Origin: Neodiprion pinetum
Lineage: Eukaryota; Arthropoda; Insecta; Hymenoptera; Diprionidae
Assembly (NCBI RefSeq): GCF_021155775.2
Contig: NC_060236.1
Coordinates: forward strand, 2,719,001 to 2,783,000
Length of the DNA stretch: 64,000 nt
Direction of reading: 5' to 3'
The notes below the pieces were generated by a model. It had not been told where the DNA came from, did no database searches, and worked only from the letters and a program-made list of their open reading frames with translations. Numbering within the stretch: position 1 is the first letter of the stretch; every line of letters starts with the position of its first letter. Made by a program: the position numbers and the translations under genes. Of the stretch, positions 38,001 through 48,060 are shown in pieces.

Positions 38001-40497
38001 CTTTAAGCGGGTGAAACCACTCTCCGAAGCAAGGCATGTCAAGGGGCGATTTGGAATTTTTTTTTTTACTAATTGTGAAAATTACTTTTTTCATTTCTCG
38101 TTATGAGAAAACTTCTTCAATTGGATTAGTTAAAAAATATTATGTTCTTGTGGGTGAAACTGCCAAATCGACCCTTGACATGCCTTACTTTGGAGGGTGG
38201 TTTCACCCCCTTAAAATGTTTAATGGCAGGTAAAAAGAAATACGTGTCGCTTAGGTTTTAGTCTACTATGACATATTACAAAAGAAATGAAATCGGAGAG
38301 ACCAACGTGGGATACCTTCCTTGTCACTGTGAAGGTAGATCACGTTATACTGAATATATCTATATCAACGTTTGCAGGCGGAATGTCACTGAGCGGGACT
38401 GCATTGGATTGCTGGACGCAGACAGAAGGAGCTTTGCAAAAGACGGAGAAACTGGCAACAATCGTGGGATGCCCGTCAGAAAATGTTCCAGCCATGGTGG
38501 AGTGTCTGAGAACCAGACCAGCGCAGCAGATCGCCAAAGCTGTTGGGGATTTTATGGTAAGAAAGAGTTTTGAGATTATTAAAAATATTCCAAACAGGGA
38601 AGCGACCGATCGTTGGACTTGGTCAAAAATAAATTTTTCCTTTTCGTAGCCATGGCTTTACAACCCCTTTACTCCATTTGGACCAGTGGTCGAGAAGGGT
38701 GGAAGTGAGTTTACGTTCATTGATAGGTCTCCCATTGAAATAATAAATTCTGGACAAGTGCAGGACGTTCCATGGATCACGAGTATTACAAGCGAGGAGG
38801 GCCTCTATCCAGCTGCTGGTAAGTGAGCAATAAATTATCAAAACCGTGAGCTTATTTACCTGAGTATGTATGTTTTGCACAGATTTTACAGCCAATGAAA
38901 AGCTTCTCAAACAGCTGAACAACAACTGGGAATCAATTGCGCCTCATCTACTCGACTTCAATTATACGGTTTCAAAATCTGAACGGTCAGATGTTGCTAG
39001 ACTAATAAGGCAACATTATTTGGGAACAAAACCAATTGACAAATCTACTGTCAAGGAAATCGTACAAATGGTTGGCGATCGGTTGTTTGTGTACAATGGT
39101 ATCGAGGCTGCAAGACTTCAAGCTCGGGTCAACCAAAGTCCTGTACGATTTTATTATTTTTCGTACAGAGGAGCTCACAGTTTAAGTGAATCGATGAGTC
39201 GTAGTACTCAAGACTTTGGTAATTAGCTGATTGTGCTACATAGAAATGTTATCGATATATGTTCATTGGACAAATAGATCAATCTTATTCCGTTGCTTGC
39301 TTGCGTTTACTAGGCGTCTCTCACGGAGATGATCTTGCATACGTAATGCAATCGTTCTTCGATCCCACGACAATACAAGAAGATCGGGATATGCAAGAGA
39401 AGCTTCTTGATCTCTGGGTAACTTATGCCACTGAAGGGTGAGTCTCGTTCCCAGAATTCTGCTCTATTCTACAGGCTAGTCACATTGTCATTCGTCAGAC
39501 CAACTTTAGTCTCATATTCAATATTTTAATACCTTTAAAAATATTGATAATCTTATACATATGTGCATAATGCACAAACCAATCGTCACGGATAATCTAA
39601 ATGTTTCAGTGTTCCCAATGTTGGTATCGATTGGCCCAACTTAAGCAAGTCGACAGACGAATTTCCCTATCTGTACATTGCAGGAGCGAAAGAATTCAGT
39701 GTGAAGTACACACCGAACTATGGAGAGAAGAAATTTTGGGATAGCCTGAATTTTTGTGAAAACGTAATGCCGTCAAAAAATTTTGAGGAACACAAGAAAA
39801 TCGAGTTGTAAATCTATGCTTGGCAGGGGCTGCATATTTAATATGTAAAATTTTTTGAATGCAATTGCCAATTAATTTGTTTAAACCTATTTGTGAAACA
39901 AATAATTTTTCAAACACTAAATATACTTACTGATTAATGTTTACAACGAAAAGTGTTGATTACCAACAAAAAAAATGTACAGTGATAATAAAAATCAGTT
40001 TTGTCTCTGATCGTCTCAGGGAATAAACAAAAAACACACGTAACCAAGGTTCACTTTGAAATAAGTGCGAAATCCTCGGTAATTATATAATTTCTTCTAC
40101 TTTTCAAGCAAGTATAATGTTATTTCGAATACAGGGAAAAAGACACAACGAGTCAAGGAGATGAATGATATTGCTCGTCGACGCCTCTTTGCCATTATCC
40201 ATCAACTTACATCGTGACCAATGACAATGCCGCATGAGTCAATTCTGCCGACTTTGTTGAAGCCTCGACAAACGGGATAGACATCTGAATCGACGACAAG
40301 CGTTCCAATCTGAAATTTGCAGTATATGTGAAAAAATTTATTATATTACAAGTAACGAGTCTGATGTTTTAGTATCCACGAATTATGCTAACTTTGATAT
40401 TTTTCTCTGCTCGCAGAGGCGTAGCAGCATCATCTTCATCATCCTCACTTTTATCGTCATCTTCGTTGACGAACACTTGAGTAGCAGGATAATCCAT
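32068..40497 (-). CDS. MDC1: MDC1/Mu2-like DNA-damage adaptor: FHA, TQxF repeats, tandem BRCT, 1275 aa
   Basis: Seven minus-strand exons: 40497-40393, 40309-40211, 36465-36367, 36246-36049, 35966-33170, 32823-32512 and 32285-32068, in compatible phases. Residues ~37-125 form an FHA domain with the phosphothreonine-binding pattern GR (56-57), SKEHAEIE (71-78), DLGSLNKTRLN (90-100) and QNGDVLRFG. Then comes a Ser/Thr/Lys-rich, disordered centre with four TQxF motifs, followed by two BRCT domains from ~1078 (ILFTGL, NLGGTVTEKPGDCTTLVTD, then QACGGKVL, WP and SVEFIL). This order is that of MDC1 (Drosophila Mu2), which binds phosphorylated H2A.X/H2Av at DNA breaks and recruits repair factors. A further TQVF lies at residues 6-9, recalling the N-terminal ATM site of MDC1. 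The end of exon 4 is the least certain splice. Intron 2 (36466-40210) contains a whole esterase gene on the other strand. Confidence 0.85.
35395..35710 (-). repeat. Tandem TQxF motif repeats within the MDC1-like CDS
   Basis: Five tandem protein units of ~20-30 residues read (D/N)(Y/I/L)ETQ(K/E/Q/R)F followed by a variable linker: TQKF, TQEF, TQQF, TQRF and a decayed fifth, TKRC. In vertebrate MDC1 a TQxF cluster is phosphorylated by ATM and bound by the RNF8 FHA domain. The similarity between units suggests recent internal duplication. Confidence 0.85.
36974..39811 (+). CDS. Carboxylesterase A (secreted, complete, 580 aa)
   Basis: Eight exons: 36974-37186, 37266-37587, 37686-37883, 38378-38556, 38650-38818, 38883-39218, 39314-39437 and 39610-39811. 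A type-B carboxylesterase of the alpha/beta-hydrolase fold, close to insect E4/FE4 and venom carboxylesterase-6 types; it would hydrolyse carboxyl esters. It begins with a signal peptide (MKFAVMSGTILTLLWG), so it is secreted or enters the secretory path. Oxyanion-hole HGG at 144-146; nucleophile Ser 224 in GQSAGG; acid Glu 354 in TSEEG; catalytic His 476 in GVSHGDD. All are intact, so activity is expected. The lineage motif EDCLYMNIY is present. Substrate cannot be told. The gene lies wholly within intron 2 of the minus-strand MDC1-like gene. Its intron 3 is nearly filled by a foldback element. Confidence 0.93.
37886..38345. mobile_element. Foldback element filling esterase A intron 3
   Basis: Two inverted arms of ~170 bp meet around 38110. 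Matching segments: CTCTCCGATTTCATTTCTTT / its inverse near 38281-38302, TAAGCGACAC / GTGTCGCTTA, GCCATTAAACA / TGTTTAATGGC, GGGTGAAACCAC / GTGGTTTCACCC and AAGGCATGTCAAGG / CCTTGACATGCCTT. The element starts right after the splice donor and ends ~30 bases before the acceptor. No open frame for a transposase. Confidence 0.8.
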
Positions 40498-42127
40498 GGC
40501 TATTGCAGTAATTAACAAGGCGCAGAATGTGTTAGCCCCAAAAAAAATGACACAAAAGCACGCAAATGACGGTTGATGTCAACAATTCCTAACCTAGTCG
40601 ACGGCGGAATAACCAGCGTTGATCCAATCTTACTCGTTGCGGATTTGATAAGGAGCTGAAAATATTCCCTCGCTTGTCTGCTAATGATAACGCTAGCCGT
40701 GGTAAATTGTAATATAATTAAACTTGACTCCACTTTACGCATGCGAAAAATAGTATCAGCCAAATAAAATATCGCGCAATTTGTGTGTTTACATTTTCGG
40801 GCACGCGTGGCGTTACTGTGAAAAATTTGAATGCAGTATTCGCGTGTTCGAAAAGGCGATAAAACCTACGGCGCATTTTCATCGCAAAAGATCGCGACGA
40901 AATTCTGTCGTTGAATTTGGACGGGTCGATGTAAGAATTTCATATCATGGTAAAGTAGAAAAAGCGGTGGAAATAAATACGAAACTTTGGGACATCTTGT
41001 TTGTAATACATGTGGATTTATCAAGAGCTTGATGCAATGTGGAAATATATACATTAGAATTATAGTACATTGTAAGAATATGTACTTGAAACTTAATTTA
41101 GAGGTAATATTGCGATTCGCTGTCTTATAGTTAATGTATGCATTTTTATAAGGGGTGAAATCACCCGTTTTGCCACCCTTTCTGATCTAAGCATAGTCAT
41201 CGTAGGTAAAAGACGTATTTTCATACGTTGCAAAATGAATAAGGTTACTGCGTAAACCAATGTTATTGTAAAAACAGTGTTGTTTCGGTTGTTAAACTGA
41301 TAACACGCATTTCTAATAAAAAGCATTATTCTAATCTCTTATTTTCGCTGCATGATAATTCGCTGCATATAAGCTCACGAACCTGTTTATTTCATTGTAT
41401 AACGCCGAGTTCGTTACAATATCATATATTATTCGCCGTTTTTCCTATGGTAACTACTATTATGTTTGCCTGCACAATATTCGATACTTTTCAATTACAG
41501 TCCTAGCCGTGTTACTTGACTTCTATTAATTCAAATCCGTCACCGTTTACGCGATCGAGCGTTACCGATTATCACCGGCTCATAAAACATGACTCGGTGC
41601 ACTTAAAGATACGAGCAGTTTACGTATTGGCAAATAGTACAAGTTACAAAAATTAGTATATGATAAGCACGTAACTCAGTGCACGTGAACATAGCGTACG
41701 TAATATACAATATGTATAAGACTTAACAAGATCACGGGTATAAATGATAGTACGAAAGAAGAAATTGATAACTGGATGTATAATTAAAATAATTTTTACA
41801 TATTTTTATTTACGTCAAATTACTTTACATTAAGCTGTGAACCCGAGAATCTTCTAAATGTACTCTACGATTTCTCGCAAATAGGCGATGACATTGTCAG
41901 ACCCTTGGTTGTCTTGCTTACTTACATTCAGTAGAATATTATACGGAGATGACGAGTAAATTATACCCTCTCTGACCACATGGAACCAAGTTATCTTTGA
42001 TCAGTGTTAGATAATACTAATAACATGTTGTTATACCATTTCTTGCCGAATTAAAAAAAAAACTGGGCACAGGCAGACGCGATCGCGGTTAAACATATCA
42101 GTCGATAATTGTGCGTAGAGCGTCACA
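40498..42127. other. Intergenic between MDC1-like start and esterase B
   Basis: The left end should hold the promoter of the minus-strand MDC1-like gene (ATG at 40497), and the right end the promoter of esterase B. AT-rich, with a small inverted word GGGTGA/TCACCC near 41154-41166. No exon supported. Confidence 0.5.
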
Positions 42128-45100
42128 ATGAAGAAGACGACACCCTGCAAGACCACGATGAAGCTCTTTTTGATATCTGCAATTTACCTCATTGTTTTCT
42201 TCGACTGTCATTCGAGTCTCACCGTCAAAATCGAGGAACGATACCCAAGGGTTGTTACACCACTTGGATCGATAGAAGGCTATTTCAAAGTATCGAGCAA
42301 CAATAAGCGTATAGAAGCCTACGAAGGTATACCTTACGCCAAACCACCGATCGGCGAGTTGCGATTTCGGGTAAGTGTCGAGTAGAGTCAACTTCGACGT
42401 GTCCAACCCAGGTAGCACACTGTTGGCTGTTAGTTGACTTAATATCGACAGAAGTTTTCAATAAACTATTTCAAGTCAATTGTTAATAGCCAGTATATTA
42501 CGAGCCTATAGTTGGCTGTACACTGACTTAGATTGTGCGAATCTCCTTTGAAATGCCATGATAAATTCAACACCTGACGTCAACTATTATTAGCTAGTTA
42601 GTTGAGTGTGAGCATTCAAGAAAAAAGGCAGTAATTTGCTACTAGACTAATTACGTGGACTAATAGTCGGCTAGTGTCAAGTATGTGGTAACGATTTGTC
42701 AGTCTATCTGCCACCAGACATTGACGTTCGTTCGACGTATGAATACGCTCCACGTAAACAATTATCTATATGAAATACGTCAACAACTTTTGACTTGACT
42801 TTCAGTAGTAAACACAAGGTGAAAACGGGTTGTCTAGTCGAATTTTCTAATACTTGGCATTTCAGAGGACATTCGTAAACATCAAGTATCACTCACGTTC
42901 CATAAATATTGACATAAGCATGTCAACTTTAAGTTCAGATTTTTCATGATTTATGATCAATCAAAAATAGCCGACCTTTGGTCTATTTTTTGCCAAGAAT
43001 ACGTCGATGTTTTTTTAATGGGACGAACCGTCGACTTTTTGCAGTCGAACGACAGTAGTTGCCTCTGGATAAGTGTGCTACCTAGTTATATCATCGGACC
43101 AAATTAGTGATACGAATTTCGCAGGTCGCCAGGCGTCTCTCGCCATGGTCTGGCGTTTTGAAGGCGAAACGGTTCGGGCTGCCATGTTTGCAGTATACTC
43201 ACTTCCCTATGGATCCTGCCAACAAGGTCGAAGGCTCCGAGGATTGTCTTTACATGAATATTTACGCGGCGGGTCGGTGCGAACACCACTTCAAGGCAAC
43301 TATGGATCCAGCCGAGTTACTACCGGTTATTGTCTACATTCACGGAGGCGCGTTTCAATTCGGGTCCCCGATGAGTTTCAAGCCAACTTACTTGCTCAAC
43401 AAAGACATTATTCTGGTTACGTTTAATTACAGGCTTGGACCACTAGGTGAGCTGATTGTAGCTTACTAAGTATTCTTTATTACGATACTGGCACATCGCT
43501 AATTCTTACATCACATGCGTCAGGTTTTCTTAGTACGGAGGATGCGACAGTCCCCGGGAACATGGGTCTCAAGGATCAAGTAATTGCTTTGCATTGGATT
43601 GCGGACAACATTGAGTCATTCGGTGGGGATCCGGAAAAGATTACCATTGCAGGACATAGCTCTGGCGGGGCTAGCGTGCATTATCACTACTTAACGAATC
43701 TCACCTCAGGATTGTTTAATGGTTAGACAGAGTCAAAGTTTAGGAGTGAAGATGAAGATATGCATAGACTAGAGCGGTTCATTTTCTAACATTTTTTTCC
43801 GTTTTTTTTTTTAATGAGCGACTAAATTCGTGACATGTACTGAAAAAAAATTGTCCCAAATTTTTCGTTTCGTACCTTAAAAAGAAAACAAAGTTAAAAA
43901 ATGAACCAGCCGAATGTAGATGTCAATGTACTAAACATACGCATACCGACGTTTGAAGCCGGAATTTCGCTGAGTGGCACAGCGTTGAATTGCTGGGCGC
44001 AGACAGAAGGATCCCTTATGAAGGCGAAAAAACTGGCATCCATTGTAGGGTGTCCGTCAAGAGATGTCCAAGACATGGTGGAATGTCTGAAAACTCGTCC
44101 TGGATATCAGATCGTGCAAGCCGTTGGGGAATTTATGGTAAGTGGTAACGACACTCTGCTATGATCGTTGAGCAAAAAAAAAAAAAAAAAAATTTGAAAC
44201 ACTGTCGGAGTAATCGACTGTTTGAACTAATACGAAGTTATCGTTTCACCAGCCGTGGCTATTCAACCCTTTCAGTCCCTTTGGACCAGTAGTCGAGAAA
44301 GGTGGCAGTGATTTTACGTTTATCGATCGATCTCCCATTGATATAATAAAATCTGGTGAAGTGCAGGACGTTGCATGGATCACGGGCGTTACAAGCGAGG
44401 AAGGCCTCTACCCAGCTGCTGGTACATGAGCCATAAATAATTGAAAGGAGTTGTGTATACCATGAGCATACTTTTTTAAATATACATATTTTGCACAGAT
44501 TTTGTGACCAGCGAGGAGCTTCTTGCAGACTTGAATGAAAACTGGGAATCGATCGCACCTCATCTACTTGATTTCAATTACACCGCACCGAAGGCTCAAC
44601 ACGCCAATATTTCTAAATTGGTAAAGCAATACTACTTGGGAACAAAACCAATCGAGGTATCCACCATCACGGAAATCGTGAAATTACTTACTGATCGTTT
44701 GTTTGTTGCCGATAGTATCAGGGCTGCGAGACTTCAAGCTCGGGGCAATCAAACTCCCGTGAGATTTTATTATTTCACATACAGGGGGGTCCACAGTCTG
44801 AGCGAATTAATGACCGGCAATACACAGAATTTCGGTAAGTTTTGATTGAATTTGTTCGAAAAGAGGTACCTTAGTAGGAACATTATATAGGTCAGTCCAT
44901 CAATTATCAACAAATGAACGGAACGTCAAAAATCTGAGATTTGTCTGAAATTTTTGTCTCTTGTCGCGTCTACTAAGATTGAAAAGTTAACTAAGTTTGA
45001 ACCTTCACCGTTTTACCGTTTGCGAGGAATGCCACATCGAAGTTTATCATTTCCACGTAATTGAGGCTTAAACGCGAATTGTTTTCATATCGTTATCGGC

Positions 45101-45725
45101 ATGGACAAATTATGAAAAAATAGATAACTTAAGTGAAATATTGTTTAATTAAAATTTTTTTTTTATGGCGGTAATAATACGAAAACAATTTGGTTTTAAA
45201 CCTCAATTAGGTCGAAATGATAAACTTCGATGTGGCATTTCTTGCAAACGGTAATTCCGATAAGGTGTTCATAATTTGTTGATAATTCTTGGCCCATATG
45301 CATTCCCCTTCTTTTCTCAGGTGTCAGTCACGCGGATGACGTTGCGTACGTGTTCGATGCCGCATCGGAATTGTTTAATTCATCGACAACACCGGAAGAC
45401 CGGAACATACGAAATCTTTTGATTAATCTCTGGGTGTCGTATGCCACAAAAGGGTGAGTCCCACTCCGGGAATTCTACCACGGAGCGATGATTACTATTA
45501 AATGTTCAAAATGTTTACTCCTTTTCCAGCTTTCCAAATATCGGTATTGAATGGCCTGAGGTGAGCAAATCTTCGGACAGATTTTTCCACCTAGAAATCG
45601 GAGGGCCGAAAGAAATCAGTATAAAGGATGGTCCTGCCTTTGGAGAGGAGAAGTTTTGGCAGGGTCTTAATTTAAGCGAAAATATAGAAACGAACCATGT
45701 CAAGGCCAAGAACTCTGAGTTGTGA
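42128..45725 (+). CDS. Carboxylesterase B (secreted, complete, 591 aa)
   Basis: Eight exons with the same borders and phases as esterase A: 42128-42370, 43125-43446, 43524-43721, 43959-44137, 44253-44421, 44499-44834, 45321-45453 and 45530-45725. Two ATGs are possible; the second (42158) places the hydrophobic stretch MKLFLISAIYLIVFF right at the N terminus and may be the true start (581 aa). Same fold and role as A. The oxyanion HGG in VYIHGGAF, the nucleophile in GHSSGG, the acid in TSEEG and the His in GVSHADD are all present, so activity is likely. Exon 7 is 9 bases longer than in A. The exon 4 acceptor (GAAG) is weaker than the CAG of A. Tandem duplicate of A; introns 1 and 6 hold inverted-repeat elements. 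Confidence 0.92.
42409..43084. mobile_element. Inverted-terminal-repeat element in esterase B intron 1
   Basis: The ends are inverted: AGGTAGCACACT at the left and AGTGTGCTACCT at the right (12 bases identical). The interior (~650 bp) has repeated TTGGCTGT/TAGTTGACT-type words and no coding frame. It fills most of intron 1. Target duplication unclear. Confidence 0.55.
44886..45300. mobile_element. Foldback element in esterase B intron 6 (~415 bp)
   Basis: Inverted arms pair over most of their length: ATTATCAACAAAT / its inverse, AATGCCACATCGAAGTTTAT / ATAAACTTCGATGTGGCATT, ATCATTTC / GAAATGAT, AATTGAGG / CCTCAATT, AATTGTTTTC / GAAAACAATT. The ends begin TATAGGTCAG and, inverted, TATGGGCCAA. 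A TA target like that of Tc1/mariner derivatives is possible. No transposase. Confidence 0.75.
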
Positions 45726-46616
45726 TACAACGTTTCTCGGTTTCCGCTCGACTGCATGTATAATTTGATCTGGGAATTATATTTAATAGTACTCGCAGAA
45801 CAACTATGTAGGTCATATCTATTGGCACACCGCATTTGTACACAAGTTTGATACGATATTCTTTTTGCAATAAAAAATTAATGTAACAACGTATGATTAT
45901 AAGATGTTTAAATTAAACGTTACACGTTAAGAGTGATTACGATCTGCATCGGCGTATCATCGTAATATCGGACAATTAGACGTGTTGATGATGTATTTAG
46001 TAGATACTCCTTGCTTACGAGCCCAGATTTTTTCGTATGTACGGAACTCGTTGTTTTATCGCTTTGTTGCGAGATAATGATAACTGATTTAATTTGTAAC
46101 GAATGTCTGTAAAAGGTAAATATCGAACTGGATTAGTAAATGGTGCGAAAAACGAAACCGATGCTTCAACTGGTACAAGTAAAAGCCGAGTCTTGCAAAG
46201 CTGGTTAAACACAAGAGCCAAATTCTCTCCTGACATTGAAGGTTATCAGAGGAATGAGCCCATAACAGGTGAAAAGACGGTATACCAAAAAAAAAAAATT
46301 AACAACACCATCTTGAATAAACGAGCTCGGATAAACAACATGGTTAATCTGCCATTCGTCACTGGTTATCCAGTTGAAAGAATGAACCTTGTGAAAGGTT
46401 TTACGGTGCTGTTTAAGGTAGTTAAACATTTTCACAATCTAGATAAACAGTTGCTAATTGTTTTCGTATTTTATGATGAATTGCAACTCGCTTTTGGAGA
46501 TGAAGTATATCGTTAACTTAGGTCATCGATATGAAGCTCTTAGTTGTGTATTAACAAATTATAGTTCTCCCAGTTACTGAACATAATTCTGAACGGTACA
46601 TGCAAATGTATACAGA
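45726..46616. other. Interval after esterase B, no supported gene
   Basis: An open frame of 137 residues (46103-46516) is Lys/Asn-rich, has no signal peptide and no recognisable esterase motif, so I do not call it a gene. It could be part of the decayed esterase copy whose exon lies just downstream, but no alignment convinced me. Confidence 0.4.
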
Positions 46617-46755
46617 TGAAGTATCTATGAGCGGAGTCGCATTGAATTCACGATCTCTGGTCCAAGGTTCTCTTCGGAAGGCGAAGAAAGATGCAGACTT
46701 TGTTGGAAGTCCAACAAAAAACACAAGGAATAGGGTCAATTGGACTCGCAACCTT
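46617..46755 (+). pseudogene. Esterase exon-4 relic (decayed fourth copy)
   Basis: The frame after ACAG at 46616 reads SMSGVALNS...QGSLRKAKKDADFVGSP, matching exon 4 of esterases A and B (SLSGTALNC...EGSLMKAKKLASIVGCP). Two conserved cysteines are replaced by serine, and similarity fades before a stop near 46772. Weaker matches follow: about 46912-46935 resembles the end of exon 5 with its donor, and about 47090-47135 the start of exon 6 after CACAG. The spacing is like that of a real gene, so a whole copy probably decayed here. Confidence 0.7.
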
Positions 46756-47870
46756 CAGATGGAATCACGCTAACTGTGAAAAATTAAAAATTTTAACGTG
46801 AGTCACATGTAATAGGCATAGTAATTGTGCACGCTTAAAATGTTATTTAAGTCTTAATTGATAGCGTTTTCATAGGTATTTACTATCATCCTTCGAAGCA
46901 ACGGTGTTCTTTTAGCGCCTGGTGAGTGTTCAATGATTCTCAATAATTGGCTACTAGAAAATGTGATCCGGTGAGCGGACACGTTATCGGCGAGCAAGTA
47001 ATTATATTTCAATTTTTATCTACCTGTTGTGAGAATTCTTGATTCGTTGGAGAATCCAGTTAAAAATATTTTGCTTCACTTTTGATTCCACAGATTGAGT
47101 ACAAGCGAGCAGGAATTTCGATGTTTCCAAATAGCAGAATTAACATTATGAATGAGTATGAATGAGAGCGCTAAGTATGGTGATCCTGAGATTTCAAATA
47201 CTAATTTTACACCTGTAATGACGGACTGCGCACGATCTTGTTCTACATGGCAATGACGTTAATGTAGCATGTGAATTTAATAATTGTAGCGTCTCTTGAA
47301 ATCGGTACCAAATTTTTGTCTCAAAATCGCTTTATACAAGATTTTCCAGACGAGTTAGAAATCAAGGAATGCGAAGGAGAGAAAAACGTCAGGGGATTAA
47401 TGGCTGAGAAAGTATAAGAAAAACAGAGTCAGTTTTCATTTTGTCAGTTGTATCTTTTCGAAATCGTCGGAATGGCGACCAAAAACATCCATGAGCTTTC
47501 TTTTTTGCAAGTTTTGACAATGGGAACTTTTTGCGTTGGATTAGATTTGAATGACATTTCTAGATCTGTGAATGAGGCGGACAATCCAGGAAAGACGCAT
47601 AAAATGGAAGAAAATTTTTATTCTTTTCTTTATTATAATTTGTGCTGCATCAAAAAGGAACAACCCAATATTATGCGTGTCGTATCCTGAGAAAATGCGT
47701 TCCATCTGTACGCTGATCGGAACTAAATCTACACTTACGAACTACAATCCAAACTAACCTATACCACATTTTTCACATGACGTAATGTTCGTTTTCCTCA
47801 TATCATCGACGGATTTCGTGTGTGAGAGTGTACCTATTTTAAGTGTGAATATGCATGTTTTAATTCGAAA
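46756..47870. other. Region with faint esterase traces, otherwise featureless
   Basis: Apart from weak similarity to the ends of esterase exons 5 and 6 (about 46912-46935 and 47090-47135), no feature is supported. Open frames near 47448-47690 have no known domain. Confidence 0.4.
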
Positions 47871-48060
47871 CAATTTGACTTGTTACTGAAGTACTATACA
47901 CTGATACACGAACACTTGTACTAGAATAACAACTTGAATAAACTAAAACTTTGTGTCTATGAAGTAATGATTTTTCTTCCCCCTCATTTGAAATACCCAA
48001 GGCGAGAATATTGTGTTCTGGCCGTAGAAGTTGAATTGTCGAGCGATAAATGTGATTCTT
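47870..48060. repeat. Left flank of the satellite array, duplicated on its right side
   Basis: The stretch with GACTTGTTACTGAAGTACTA, then ACTTGTACTAGAAT, is repeated in diverged form at about 57415-57520. In both places a satellite monomer follows, so flank plus monomer form one duplicated block. Confidence 0.55.

Noticed and set aside
46103..46516. 137-residue open frame near the esterase relic
   Set aside because: No esterase motif or signal peptide could be aligned; low-complexity Lys/Asn content suggests chance.
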